Source of the DNA: Mesorhizobium sp. B2-7-2
Lineage (GTDB): Bacteria; Pseudomonadota; Alphaproteobacteria; Rhizobiales; Rhizobiaceae
DNA: 64,000 nt
NCBI RefSeq assembly: GCF_006440775.1
Contig: NZ_VFTZ01000019.1
Location: 1 to 64,000, forward strand
Reading direction: 5' to 3'
A model generated the notes under the pieces. The model was not told where the DNA came from. It saw only the letters and a program-made list of their open reading frames with translations, and did no database searches. Shown here in pieces: positions 15,670-24,090 of this stretch (positions are counted from its first letter, which is position 1; the number at the start of each line of letters is the position of its first letter). A program made the position numbers and the translations under genes.

Positions 15670-15918
15670 ATGGCAAATGAAAAATTCGACCAGTCGGTGA
15701 CGATCATCGTTGATCCGGCCGGCGGACGGGAGGCAATCGGCGATGCCGCCGCCTGCCTGGATTTCCTGCTTCGAAGATGGCGCGGCAAGCGAAGCGACAA
15801 GCACCGTGCAGCCATTCAGGCCTGCACGGATGTAAATAGCGGGCGCCGACCGGCTTCATTCGCGCGCAAGGCGTTCATAGCGGCCGCCCGCGAGGCGGCC
15901 ATTCTTGTGACGCCTTAA
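15670..15918 (+). CDS. DUF982 family protein
   Basis: 82 residues with the family pattern: N-terminal FDQSVTIIVDPAGG, the central LLRRWRGKRSDKHRAAIQAC and the C-terminal ARKAFIAAAREAAIL. DUF982 proteins are small, multiplied in rhizobia and of unknown function. The frame may also start at a GTG one codon earlier. The stop overlaps, tail to tail, the stop of a minus-strand zinc-ribbon gene. A second DUF982 gene in this window (30916) carries a nonsense codon. Confidence 0.88.
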   Translation: MANEKFDQSVTIIVDPAGGREAIGDAAACLDFLLRRWRGKRSDKHRAAIQACTDVNSGRRPASFARKAFIAAAREAAILVTP

Positions 15919-16088
15919 GGCTGCTCGCGCGGTCTGAAATTCTTGCTTTCGATGTCGATGATCTCGCCGCAATTTTCACACTCCATCTGGGTGTGAGTGC
16001 GTATCCAGCCCACACGCGTTTTCGCCTGGTGATGGCACCGCGGGCACTCCACATCGATTTCGAAGTGATCGGACTCTCGTTGTGTCAT
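15915..16088 (-). CDS. Small zinc-ribbon protein, 57 aa
   Basis: Translation from the ATG at 16088 gives MTQRESDHFEIDVECPRCHH, then MECENCGEIIDIES: two CxxC knuckles 21 residues apart, a clear rubredoxin/zinc-ribbon arrangement. The gene is too short for ordinary ORF thresholds. Its TAA stop overlaps the TAA of the DUF982 gene on the other strand in a CCTTAAGG palindrome. A likely role is zinc-dependent nucleic-acid or protein binding. Confidence 0.72.
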   Translation of the reverse strand: MTQRESDHFEIDVECPRCHHQAKTRVGWIRTHTQMECENCGEIIDIESKNFRPREQP

Positions 16089-16121
16089 TGCGGTTCCAAG
16101 GCCGGCCTGCCTAACGCGACA

Positions 16122-16271
16122 TCATCGGTTGTCAGCGCTCCCCTCCCGCTCGTCTTCCGGATCCACCACTTTCTCTTTCGCCACCTTGGCCGCGAGCTTC
16201 GCCTCTTTCTTTGCCGCCTTCGCCTGATCGCGTTTGCTGCGCTCGTATCGGTAGTTGGGTTTCATCGCCAT
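16122..16271 (-). CDS. Small Lys/Ala-rich protein, 49 aa
   Basis: Reads MAMKPNYRYERSKRDQAKAA, then KKEAKLAAKVAKEKVV and an acidic end. A GGAAGAAA ribosome site precedes the ATG at 16271 by a normal distance. From memory, similar basic helical mini-proteins are common in rhizobia. Composition suggests a single helix that could bind nucleic acid. It is 33 bases downstream of nothing on its own strand but close to the zinc-ribbon gene, possibly co-transcribed with it. Confidence 0.7.
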   Translation of the reverse strand: MAMKPNYRYERSKRDQAKAAKKEAKLAAKVAKEKVVDPEDEREGSADNR

Positions 16272-16389
16272 GGTGTTTCTTCCGGTTTAGGCAATTTGCG
16301 CCTTGGGATTGGACATGCCCAGGAGCGGGAAAGACAGTTCGCGAGACACAAGGCCCAAAATAAGAGGCACTTGTCAGGTGGCCATCATG

Positions 16390-16578
16390 TCAAATGAGGC
16401 GATTGCGTTCTGCGATCTGACGTGCCCGCCGCAAGGTGCCGTCAGTGTCGGCGAGCTTGCGCCTTGCTGCCTCGTCCTTCCTGACCGTCAGCCGCGCGGA
16501 TATGATGGTTGAGGACCTGACGATCGGCTTGATCACGGCGGACGGCGTCTCGGGGGTTTTCATGGAACGCATCGGCAT
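16390..16578 (-). CDS. Possible small basic protein, about 60 aa
   Basis: MKTPETPSAVIKPIVRSSTI is followed by ISARLTVRKDEAARRKLADT, with an AAGGAT site before clustered ATGs at 16578, 16572 and 16563. It fits the local pattern of tiny minus-strand genes. No family is recognised, and a plus-strand frame overlaps, so support is moderate. Confidence 0.45.
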   Translation of the reverse strand: MPMRSMKTPETPSAVIKPIVRSSTIISARLTVRKDEAARRKLADTDGTLRRARQIAERNRLI

Positions 16579-16651
16579 TATCCTTTCTTGTAGCAGCCAG
16601 GGCTAAGGCTATTCGCGGCTGCGCGCTTTCCCTACGACATTGGCTTCCTGC

Positions 16652-16924
16652 CTATCGGAAGCCGGAAGCCGTGAGCGTGTAGGAGTTTCGGCGCTCGCGC
16701 GCATATGCTTTGCTGGCGGCATCCTGGATGGAGCTGCGCAAGGCGTCGAATGCCGAAAGGTATGCCATCTCGGCCGTTTCCTTGCTCCCAGCATCGCCAA
16801 ATGTCCCAAGGACCTCGACCTCGACGAAGAAGCGGACCTGGAACATACCGTCATGGCCAATGAAGCAGACGGCGCGGCGCGTTTGATCGAAACTCCGGCT
16901 GGGATTTGGAAAGGCGAGCGTCAT
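16652..16924 (-). CDS. DUF1488 family protein
   Basis: 90 residues beginning MTLAFPNPSRSFDQTRRAVC and containing FIGHDGMFQVRFFVEVEVL and the end AYARERRNSYTLTASGF, all typical of DUF1488, a rhizobial family of unknown function. The ATG overlaps the upstream gene's TGA (ATGA at 16921-16924), so it is the last gene of a three-gene, translationally coupled operon. Confidence 0.82.
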   Translation of the reverse strand: MTLAFPNPSRSFDQTRRAVCFIGHDGMFQVRFFVEVEVLGTFGDAGSKETAEMAYLSAFDALRSSIQDAASKAYARERRNSYTLTASGFR

Positions 16925-17250
16925 GGGTGGCCCACCCGTGTTTCAGCGTATTCAGCTGCTGCCGGCCGGGTGCTATTCCATTCCTTTCGAGCCTCGACGT
17001 TGCGACGGTTGAGATCCAGCATGCTCGTCGTCGCATGCGCACGTGTCAGCCCGACCATCGGTGCGCCGTCGACATGCGCCGGAATTCCAGTGAAGACATG
17101 GTAGACGGTCCAAGAATGATCCACTTCGACGCGGCGGCCGTATTGACGATCCCTGAAGGCGTGGCCCGACCAGCTTCTGGTGTTTGGCGAACAGCCGGAT
17201 ACGGCCTTGTGGCCCGCCTCGGTCTCGCCGTTGGCCATGGACCTGTTCAT
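16921..17250 (-). CDS. Conserved hypothetical protein, 109 aa
   Basis: A central motif VDHSWTVYHVFTGIPAHVDG then LTRAHATTSMLDLNRRN resembles two other small proteins in this window (18585, 40716). GAGGAAAG lies six bases before the ATG at 17250, and that ATG overlaps the stop of the gene at 17247. It also overlaps DUF1488 downstream. Function unknown, but tight coupling suggests the three products are made in fixed proportion. Confidence 0.68.
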   Translation of the reverse strand: MNRSMANGETEAGHKAVSGCSPNTRSWSGHAFRDRQYGRRVEVDHSWTVYHVFTGIPAHVDGAPMVGLTRAHATTSMLDLNRRNVEARKEWNSTRPAAAEYAETRVGHP

Positions 17251-17483
17251 ACCTGTCTTTCCTCGCCTTCCTGCGCGGCGATAATCTCCGAATAAAGCGC
17301 CGCGCCGTCAGCTTCGGAGATCGTGACCGCATCCGGCCACTGCGGCATGTTCAGCGTCCTCGCCAGAAGCCGCGCAATCTCGATTGCATCCTCGAGACCC
17401 GTTGCCAGCACCGTCTCGCGGCCGATGACGGCATGCGCGTCATCGCTGACGCGCGTGCGATAGAATTCGATCACGACCTTCAT
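17247..17483 (-). CDS. Conserved hypothetical protein, 78 aa
   Basis: MKVVIEFYRTRVSDDAHAVI, then DAIEIARLLARTLNMPQWPD, an alternating strand-helix-strand pattern of a small cytosolic domain. I believe similar proteins are widespread in Mesorhizobium but cannot name a family. It is the first gene of the ATGA-coupled operon ending with DUF1488. The ribosome site is poor (GGTTTCG). Confidence 0.65.
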   Translation of the reverse strand: MKVVIEFYRTRVSDDAHAVIGRETVLATGLEDAIEIARLLARTLNMPQWPDAVTISEADGAALYSEIIAAQEGEERQV

Positions 17484-17546
17484 CGAAACCAGCGCAATGG
17501 CATCGAGCCCTTCGCGCTGAGGCCGGCGCCTTGATTGAACAGGCTC

Positions 17547-17903
17547 TCAGGCCTGGTCGGAATTCTTCCCTGCTTCCGCGTCCTCATCTCGCGATTGGAG
17601 CGCTGCCGTCTCTTGGCCATGTCCGAACGTCCTTTCGATCAGCATCAGGCCAGGGTCCGAGGCCGGGGTTCCGGCCGATTCCAGCCTGTCCTCGGTCACC
17701 ACGCGCTCATGCGGTTCGGTGTCGCTGCGGATGCGGTATTGCGGCGAGTTTTCTTTTGGCGGCAGCGTGCCGGTGACGTGGTAGACCTCCGCGGTCAACG
17801 TCCGGAAATCTCCCTTCAGACGGACCGCCTGTCCGATGTCGAACAAGCGCGGCGGGGCGCCGTGCCGTATCGGCCGTGTGTTGCGCTGCATAAGGCTTGT
17901 CAT
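17547..17903 (-). CDS. Conserved hypothetical protein, 118 aa
   Basis: A beta-rich core, DIGQAVRLKGDFRTLTAEVY then NSPQYRIRSDTEPHERVV, resembles short SH3-like barrels, followed by a polar, acidic tail (about 85-118). Seems conserved in rhizobia from memory, function unknown. It is followed after about 60 bases by the coupled three-gene operon in the same orientation, so all four may be co-transcribed. Confidence 0.65.
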   Translation of the reverse strand: MTSLMQRNTRPIRHGAPPRLFDIGQAVRLKGDFRTLTAEVYHVTGTLPPKENSPQYRIRSDTEPHERVVTEDRLESAGTPASDPGLMLIERTFGHGQETAALQSRDEDAEAGKNSDQA

Positions 17904-18584
17904 GATTGTCTCCGGTCGTCTTCGAGCGCCGCCTCGAGAGAGGCCGGTTGATGCTTTTTACCGTGCGAACCATTGTGCGGAGGATCGCCGGCAGGTGAAT
18001 GAAAGAGGCCGCGTCGCGGGAAAGGCCCCTCCAGGCCTCCTCGTCGAGATCGGTAAGATACCCTGCGGTCGCGGCGCGCCTGAAGCGCGACAGCACCAAG
18101 GAGAGCCGAAGCAGACGACGACGGTGGACGCAATGCGAATGGCCACGATTGCAGCTTTCCCGTGAAAACATGCTAGGATGGACTTCCGCGTTATTTCAGT
18201 CGAACCGCTGGAACGATTTGCGGTGCTGCCAGTACATCCGTGGTCAGCGCCCTGCGTCGTTCCAGGGTTCAAACGAGCAAGCTGCCGCGCCGGACCGGCG
18301 CAACGCTTCGCTATCGAAAATTCGGAAAGGATTGGCGCGGCTCCGACGGGGCGAAAGCCAAACTCAACCAAATCAACACTTTTTGTATGCGCCTCAATTG
18401 CGCTCAAAGCAAGACTTACGCGCCTGATATTTTTTTCCCGGGTAAATAGAAATCTCAGGTCCGGGCCTGAAACAGCGGTAAATCGATTTGCGGGCGCTGA
18501 CCTAGTTCCTGAAATCTTCCGATTATTTTACCGAAGCATTTTTGGGCTTCCCGGCAGTTAGCGGCGACCGGGAGGAATGCAAGC
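17904..18584. other. Intergenic region, no gene supported
   Basis: Long frames on both strands overlap one another and have Arg/Ser-rich translations without ribosome sites. From about 18360 to 18560 base composition becomes clearly more A/T-rich than neighbours, with a GATATTTTTTTCC stretch, consistent with promoter DNA for the small plus-strand gene at 18585 or with foreign DNA. Confidence 0.45.
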
Positions 18585-18761
18585 ATGACAAACCGCTACG
18601 CACTGACGATGGATAAGCCGAACAGCTGGACCGTTTTCGACGTCTTTAGCGGCCAACCTGCCGAATTCAAGCAGAAGCCGACAGTCGCGCGCTGCTTCGC
18701 GGCAACGCGGCGCTTCACCTACTCGCACTGGCGGCGCGGGCCGCCGTCGAAGGGCTGGTAG
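18585..18761 (+). CDS. Small hypothetical protein, 58 aa, probably truncated
   Basis: MTNRYALTMDKPNSWTVFDV then FSGQPAEF matches the W-x-V-(F/Y)-D/H-V motif seen in the 109-aa protein at 16921 and the 83-aa protein at 40716. After residue 30 the conserved GL...LN half is missing and the frame runs antisense into the last codons of the BA14K gene. A GGGAGGAATG ribosome site supports translation. I infer a family member whose 3' half was lost by a rearrangement. Confidence 0.55.
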   Translation: MTNRYALTMDKPNSWTVFDVFSGQPAEFKQKPTVARCFAATRRFTYSHWRRGPPSKGW

Positions 18762-19576
18762 GTGTTGTCCTGCGGATCGTAGGAGCGGTAGCGGCTGAAG
18801 CAATCGTCGACGTGGGCGGCCGAGATCTGCCGGCCCTGTGCCCGCACGGCCCCAGCCTCGGGCGAGATCTCTTCCGGCGGGCCGCCATAGGTGGTGGCGT
18901 AGCCGTCGCCCGACGGGGCGTAGCCTTCCATCTCGGCCTGGTCGTCGCTCGTCTGATCATCGGCCGCGGCGGTTTGCCGATCGTTCCCGACGGCTTGGCC
19001 ATCCCGGCCTTGCCGATCGTTTGAGCCGGTCGAGGCGGTGGGGTCGCCCATCGGATCGTAATAGGGTGAGATGCAGGGGCGCAGCTCGCCGCTGTAGGAG
19101 CGGTAGCTGTTTTCCGCCGGACGGTAGCTGCGATAGCGTGCCGAGCACCATTGCAGATGGGCCACGGGCAATTGCTGCTGGGCCTGCTCATCGGCCGGAG
19201 CCGGTTGGGAAGGCTGGATCGCGTCAGGCTCGGCTGCGGGCTGGTTCGGCTGAGCGGTCGTGGGCTGCAACTGCTGCGGCTGCGCGGGTGCTGTTGGAGC
19301 CGCGAGCGTCGCCGTCTGCACTGCGCTGTCGGTCTTGGCCGGCTCGCCCCCTGGGGCGGGCGCGACGGCAGCCTGCTGGGCAGGAATGCGCTGAAGATTC
19401 TGCTTTTGCGGATCGACCGGCTGAGCGTCCTTGGTCCAGAGCTCGGAAACGCCGATCGCAGGCGTCAGCTGGCGCACCGGCTTGGCAGCGAGTAGCCAGG
19501 TGGCGAAGGCGAGCCCGCTGGCGAACACGGCAAGGGTCAGCACGAAGCCGCCGACGATACCCAATAAAGCCTTCAT
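18719..19576 (-). CDS. BA14K-family exported protein with two lectin-like repeats
   Basis: 285 residues. The N-terminal hydrophobic anchor or signal is at about 5-30. Pro/Gln/Ala-rich linkers separate two BA14K motifs: HLQWCSARYRSYRPAENSY near 144-172 and HVDDCFSRYRSYDPQDNTY near 255-283, each with a Cys pair and an aromatic-rich core. BA14K is the immunoreactive 14-kDa protein of Brucella with lectin-like properties. The double arrangement is larger than the single-domain form. AAAGGAG precedes the ATG. Surface or periplasmic location is expected. Confidence 0.85.
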   Translation of the reverse strand: MKALLGIVGGFVLTLAVFASGLAFATWLLAAKPVRQLTPAIGVSELWTKDAQPVDPQKQNLQRIPAQQAAVAPAPGGEPAKTDSAVQTATLAAPTAPAQPQQLQPTTAQPNQPAAEPDAIQPSQPAPADEQAQQQLPVAHLQWCSARYRSYRPAENSYRSYSGELRPCISPYYDPMGDPTASTGSNDRQGRDGQAVGNDRQTAAADDQTSDDQAEMEGYAPSGDGYATTYGGPPEEISPEAGAVRAQGRQISAAHVDDCFSRYRSYDPQDNTYQPFDGGPRRQCE

Positions 19577-19979
19577 GCCGCGCTCCTTTAGTCCCCGCTG
19601 ATAGAATGCGGAGCGTGGAATCCGGTTCCCACAGGAAGAGGGCGATGTTGCGACCCGGTGGTAACAAACGAACGGCCCCGCGTGCTCCGGGGAGGAGCAC
19701 GCGGGGCTTCGAGAGGATCGCTAGGTGAACCCAGCTGGGGACTAGGCAGCTAAGGACTTTACGATGATCCAAACGGATCGATGACAGTGTCGCCCCTTTG
19801 GCAAGACGCCGCATCGTGCAAACAGAGGAATAAACGCAGGTCGTTCACATGGCAGTCCCAACGCCTCGGACCGATGTTTGTCGCAGCCGGCGGCCACAAA
19901 CTCCCGTCGGTCAGGCCCGGCAACCGGCTGATTGTCCCCAACGAGACGGCCGGGCCGCGCTTGAGCGACCTGCGGGCGC
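19577..19979. other. Intergenic region with one strong hairpin
   Basis: No gene is supported. CCCCGCGTGCTCC (19676-19688) pairs with GGAGCACGCGGGG (19694-19706), a 13-bp perfect stem with a 5-base loop and no T-run. It lies about 100 bases upstream of the BA14K gene and downstream of the KamA gene, which reads in the same direction, so it could terminate the kamA transcript. Confidence 0.6.
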
Positions 19980-21083
19980 TCAGCAGTCCGCCACCACCTC
20001 GCTGTAGCTCCTCGCCTTCCCGTCCTGGCCGCGAATGCGCCAAGTCTGGCCGTCCCGCCCTTCGATATGGCTCGCTGCCAGCGGCACCTTGCCGCCGCCG
20101 TCCGGCAGGTCGATGACGTAGGTCGGGTTACAGATGCCGGAGAGCCGCCGGCGCAACTCCGCGACCAGCGCCTGGCCTTGGGCAATCGTCGTGCGGCGGT
20201 GCGCCATGCCGCGCGCGAGGTCGCCGTGATGCAGGTAATAGGGTTTTACGCCGAGACGGTACATCAGCTCGAGGCAGAGCTCCTCCAGCACCTCGACCGT
20301 GTCGTTGACGCCTTTGAGGAGAACGCTCTGGTTGAGCAGCACGAAACCCGCCAGGCGCATCGTGCGGCAGGCCGCCTCGGCTGCGGCGGTGAGCTCGCGC
20401 GGATGGTTGAAGTGCGTGACCACCGTCACCATCAGCCGGCCCTGCAGCGCCTCGATCATACCGGGCGTGACGCGCGACGGCAGCACCACCGGCACGCGGG
20501 TGTGGACGCGCAACAGCCTGAGATGGGGGATCGCCTCCAGCCGGGCGCGGATATCGGCCAGCGCCTTGTCCGGCAGCGACAGCGGATCGCCACCGGTCAG
20601 GATCACCTCGCGGATTTCCGGGTGCCCGGCTATGTAGGCCAGCGCCGGCTCCAGCGCTTCGCTGGTGTAGCCGCGGCCGATCGAGGTCAGCGATTCCTTA
20701 CGGAAGCAGAAGCGGCAATAGACCGCGCATTGATAGGTCGGGAACAAAAGCACGCGGTCGGCATGGCGGTGCGTCAGGCGCGGCACCGGGCCGAAGGCAT
20801 GATCGCCGATCGGGTCGTCGAGCTCGCCTTCGGTGGCGACGAGCTCGCCCGGCGACGGGATCACCTGGGCGCGGATCGGATCGTTGGGGTCGCTCCAGTC
20901 GATCAGGTCGAGATAGGGTTTGGGCACGCGCACCTTGTGCGCCGCCGCGGCTTCTTGCATGACGGCGCGCTCGGCGGCCGAAAGCGGCAGGGAAGCGAGG
21001 TCGCGGACATGGCGCACGCCGGCGCGGACTTCGGCTTGCCAGGCGGCGTCGGGGGCGGCCGGTTGTTTGAGATCGGTGGTCAT
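19980..21083 (-). CDS. KamA-family radical SAM protein (lysine 2,3-aminomutase / EF-P lysine aminomutase-like)
   Basis: 367 residues from the ATG at 21083. The radical-SAM [4Fe-4S] site is Cys119-x3-Cys123-x2-Cys126 (YQCAVYCRFCFRKE). A GGDPLSL motif and a PLP-binding C-terminal region (GVKPYYLHHGDLARGMAHRR) follow. Family members move the alpha-amino group of lysine to the beta position, either on free lysine or, as EpmB, for EF-P modification. I cannot separate these from sequence alone, and no epmA or efp gene is nearby. The upstream extension of the frame has no supporting features. Confidence 0.88.
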   Translation of the reverse strand: MTTDLKQPAAPDAAWQAEVRAGVRHVRDLASLPLSAAERAVMQEAAAAHKVRVPKPYLDLIDWSDPNDPIRAQVIPSPGELVATEGELDDPIGDHAFGPVPRLTHRHADRVLLFPTYQCAVYCRFCFRKESLTSIGRGYTSEALEPALAYIAGHPEIREVILTGGDPLSLPDKALADIRARLEAIPHLRLLRVHTRVPVVLPSRVTPGMIEALQGRLMVTVVTHFNHPRELTAAAEAACRTMRLAGFVLLNQSVLLKGVNDTVEVLEELCLELMYRLGVKPYYLHHGDLARGMAHRRTTIAQGQALVAELRRRLSGICNPTYVIDLPDGGGKVPLAASHIEGRDGQTWRIRGQDGKARSYSEVVADC

Positions 21084-21340
21084 TGCGGTTCTCTGGTTCG
21101 CCGTCCCTATCGGCCGGATGGTCGATGCGGTCAACCGCATACCGCGTTGGGAATTTGGAGCACCCTCACCGCTCGAATGGCTGGAAAGGCGTTGAGCGGC
21201 GAAGCTTGCGTTCCTTCGCGCAACCGTCGTCGCCTGACTCACTCTCGACTTTCGCGGCAATCGACCAGCGCCGTCTTTTCAGGCAATCTCGTGCCAACGG
21301 CGATCATGGGGAGATGGTCTGCCGGCGAGGGAGGGTTGTC

Positions 21341-22999
21341 ATGACCAAGACGCAGGCGCTGCCGCGCTATGAGGATGCCGTTGCGCAATTCCGCATCGAG
21401 GACGAGATCGCGCGCCTTCATGGCGATCCGGCGACCGGCATCAACGCCTATGTCGAATGCTGCGGCCGCTATACCGGCGACAACCGGCTGGCGCTGCGCG
21501 CGATCTCGGCTGCCGGTGAATTGCGCGAATACTCCTTCGACGATCTGGCCGACATGGCGGGCCGCGTCGCCACCTTGCTCAAAAGTCTCGGCGTCGGTCC
21601 CGGCGACGTCGTCGCCGGCATGCTGCCGCGCATCCCTGAACTGGTGGCGCTGATCCTCGGCACATGGCGGGTCGGCGCGGTCTACCAGCCGCTGTTCACC
21701 GCTTTCGGGCCGAAGGCTATCGAGCATCGCCTGAGCTACAGCAAGGCGAAGCTGGTGGTGACCAACCCCGCAAACCGCGCCAAGCTCGACGAGGTGGAAA
21801 ACCATCCGCGCATCGCCACCATTCTTGGGCCCGGCGACACGCTGCCCGCCGGCGACGTCGATTTCCGCGCGGCGCTCGCGGCTGCCTCCCCCGACTGCCA
21901 ACCGGTCATGCGCAAGGGCACCGACCTGTTCATGATGATGTCGACCTCCGGCACGACCGGGCACCCAAAGGGCGTGCCGGTGCCGCTCAGCGCACTGCTG
22001 GCCTTCGGCGCCTATATGCGTGACGCGATCGGGCTTCGGCCCGACGACATCTTCTGGAACATCGCCGATCCCGGCTGGGCCTATGGGCTCTACTACGCCA
22101 TCACCGGGCCTTTGCAGCTCGGCATCGCCACCACCTTCTACGAAGGCGCCTTCAACGCCAAATCGACCTACGACCTCATCGAGCGTCTGGGCGTCACCAG
22201 CCTGGCCGGCTCGCCGACAGCCTATCGCCTGCTGATGGCGGAAGGGCCCGAGGCGGCCGCCCGCGTCAAGGGCAGGCTGCGCGTGGTGAGCAGCGCCGGC
22301 GAGCCGCTCAATCCGGAGGTGATCCGCTGGTTCGACGCGCATCTTGCAGCGCCGATCCACGATCATTACGGCCAGACCGAGAACGGCATGATGGTCAACA
22401 ATTATCATGGTCTGGCGCATACGGTCCGCGCCGGCTCGGCCGGCTTTGCCATGCCCGGCTACCGCATGGTGGTGCTGGACGAGGCAGGCAACGAGCTCGG
22501 CCCCAACCAGCCTGGCGTGCTGGCGGTCGATATCGCCAGATCGCCGCTGCGCTGGTTCGACGGCTACCACCAGGCGGATACGCCGGCGATCGCCGGCGGC
22601 TACTACCGCACCGGCGACACGGTGGAATACGAGCCGGACGGCTCGGTCTCCTTCATCGGCCGGGCCGACGACGTCATCACCTCGTCCGGCTACCGCATCG
22701 GACCGTTCGATGTCGAAAGCGCGCTGATCGAGCATCCGGCGGTCAACGAGGCGGCGGTCGTCGGCGTGCCCGATCCGCAGCGCACCGAGATCGTCAAGGC
22801 GTTCGTGGTGCTGGCGCCCGCCTTCAAGGGCAGCGAGGCGCTGGCCGAGGAACTCGCCCAGCATGTGAAGCAGCGGCTTTCGGCGCACTCCTATCCGCGC
22901 GAGGTCGAGTTCGTCAGCGAACTGCCGAAGACACCGAGCGGCAAGATCCAGCGGTTCCTGCTGAGGAAGGCCGAGGTGGAGAAGCTCAAGGCGGAATAA
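21341..22999 (+). CDS. Acyl-CoA synthetase / AMP-dependent ligase
   Basis: 552 residues from the ATG at 21341 (GGGAGGG ribosome site). ANL-superfamily motifs are the P-loop-like MSTSGTTGHPKGVP (about 207-220), YGQTENG, YRTGDT, and the catalytic Lys in TPSGKIQRFLL near the C-terminus. It activates a carboxylate to an acyl adenylate and then to the CoA thioester. The overall layout suggests acetyl/propionyl- or medium-chain acyl-CoA synthetase, but chain length cannot be assigned. It is divergent from the KamA gene across about 260 bp. Confidence 0.88.
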   Translation: MTKTQALPRYEDAVAQFRIEDEIARLHGDPATGINAYVECCGRYTGDNRLALRAISAAGELREYSFDDLADMAGRVATLLKSLGVGPGDVVAGMLPRIPELVALILGTWRVGAVYQPLFTAFGPKAIEHRLSYSKAKLVVTNPANRAKLDEVENHPRIATILGPGDTLPAGDVDFRAALAAASPDCQPVMRKGTDLFMMMSTSGTTGHPKGVPVPLSALLAFGAYMRDAIGLRPDDIFWNIADPGWAYGLYYAITGPLQLGIATTFYEGAFNAKSTYDLIERLGVTSLAGSPTAYRLLMAEGPEAAARVKGRLRVVSSAGEPLNPEVIRWFDAHLAAPIHDHYGQTENGMMVNNYHGLAHTVRAGSAGFAMPGYRMVVLDEAGNELGPNQPGVLAVDIARSPLRWFDGYHQADTPAIAGGYYRTGDTVEYEPDGSVSFIGRADDVITSSGYRIGPFDVESALIEHPAVNEAAVVGVPDPQRTEIVKAFVVLAPAFKGSEALAEELAQHVKQRLSAHSYPREVEFVSELPKTPSGKIQRFLLRKAEVEKLKAE

Positions 23000-23089
23000 A
23001 GATTTGGCTCTCCATGATTTCCGCCACGCAAAAGCCGCCAAGTCGGGCGATGGCTCCCAAGGGCTTTGATCGCTAATTGGGGTTGCAGC

Positions 23090-23983
23090 ATGCGGTTGGT
23101 CTTGACGCTTCTCATTGCGCTGGCGGGCAGCGCGGCATATGCCGCCTCGCCGGAAGACGATTATATCGCCGCGCGCGACAAGGCGATCGCCGATATCACC
23201 GCGCAGGAAAGCGCCAATACGGCGATCGAAACCATCGATGCCCAGAACGACAAGGCGCTGGCCGACCTCCAGCAGCGCCTCGCCGCCATTCTCGGGCCGC
23301 TTTCCGTCAAGGATTTCCCGGCGACCGGCACCTTCAATGTTCAAAGCCTCAACGCCTCCGATATCGGCTACGGCATGCTGGACGGGCTGCGATATGCGCA
23401 GAGCGACGACGGCCCAAGCATTGTCGCCTCGACGCGCGGGTTGACCGAGCGCTGGCTCAAGTCCAAATCGAGCGAGGCGGAAGCGGATTTCAAGCTGCCC
23501 GCCGACATCGGCGCGGCGTTGAAGCTCGACAGTTTCTACACCCAGGCCATCGGCAGCGACGCGGCATTCTCGGGCACGCTCGACTTTTCGCTGAAAAAGC
23601 CCGACGGCGCCGATGCGGTGGTCGCGCGGCTCGGTGGCTGGACCCAGGATGTGGGACCGATCTATGATCAGCACCTCGTCGTGGCAGTCGTGAAAGGCGA
23701 CCGCGTGCTGATCGCCGAGGCACCCGCCTCGCCCGCCGTGCCGAAGATCGCGGCTTGCGATTCAATCTGGGCAGCCGCCGACGCCGCCGCGCAGAAAGCC
23801 CAGCAGGCCGATCAGGGCTCGGACCAGGACGATCCGCAGGCGTCCGATCCCGCCAACGCCGCCTGGGAAAAGGGTGATGCCGACTACCGCGCCTGCATGG
23901 CCCAGCGCCTGCCCGGCGACCCGTCCTTCCCGGCGCTGCTCAAGCAGGCGCAGGACCTTGCCGACGACATGGCTGGGAAATAG
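23090..23983 (+). CDS. Hypothetical periplasmic protein, 297 aa
   Basis: MRLVLTLLIALAGSAAYAA is a clear signal peptide. The mature protein is acidic with helical and mixed segments, an Asp/Gln-rich patch (about 238-255) and two cysteines (AACDSIW, YRACMAQ). No family is recognised. It follows the acyl-CoA synthetase by 90 bp in the same direction without obvious functional link, and ends convergent to the coiled-coil gene. A degenerate palindromic repeat lies after the stop. Confidence 0.7.
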   Translation: MRLVLTLLIALAGSAAYAASPEDDYIAARDKAIADITAQESANTAIETIDAQNDKALADLQQRLAAILGPLSVKDFPATGTFNVQSLNASDIGYGMLDGLRYAQSDDGPSIVASTRGLTERWLKSKSSEAEADFKLPADIGAALKLDSFYTQAIGSDAAFSGTLDFSLKKPDGADAVVARLGGWTQDVGPIYDQHLVVAVVKGDRVLIAEAPASPAVPKIAACDSIWAAADAAAQKAQQADQGSDQDDPQASDPANAAWEKGDADYRACMAQRLPGDPSFPALLKQAQDLADDMAGK

Positions 23984-23992
23984 TCCGCCAGG

Positions 23993-24015
23993 GCAATTCC
24001 AGGAAAGCGCAGCGG
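23993..24015. repeat. Degenerate half copy of the GCAATTCC palindromic repeat
   Basis: GCAATTCCAGGAAA matches, in reverse orientation, the right arm of the 44-bp repeats at 26-69 and 44045-44088. The other arm is not present. It sits between two convergent genes (stops at 23983 and 24091). Confidence 0.5.
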
Positions 24016-24090
24016 CTCTCGAAGTGGAACGGCTTCAAAACACGGAGATAGAGCGGGCCGGCGCTGTCGAAGCCGAGCCGCTCGAAATCC

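Noticed and set aside
17707..18171. 154-codon minus-strand frame covering 17707-18171
   Set aside because: It overlaps the better supported 118-aa gene in another frame and has no ribosome site or recognisable domain.
21239..23674. 811-codon minus-strand frame opposite the acyl-CoA synthetase and the following gene
   Set aside because: It spans two genuine genes antisense and is rich in His, Arg and Asp-Gly as expected for GC-biased shadows. No family motif.
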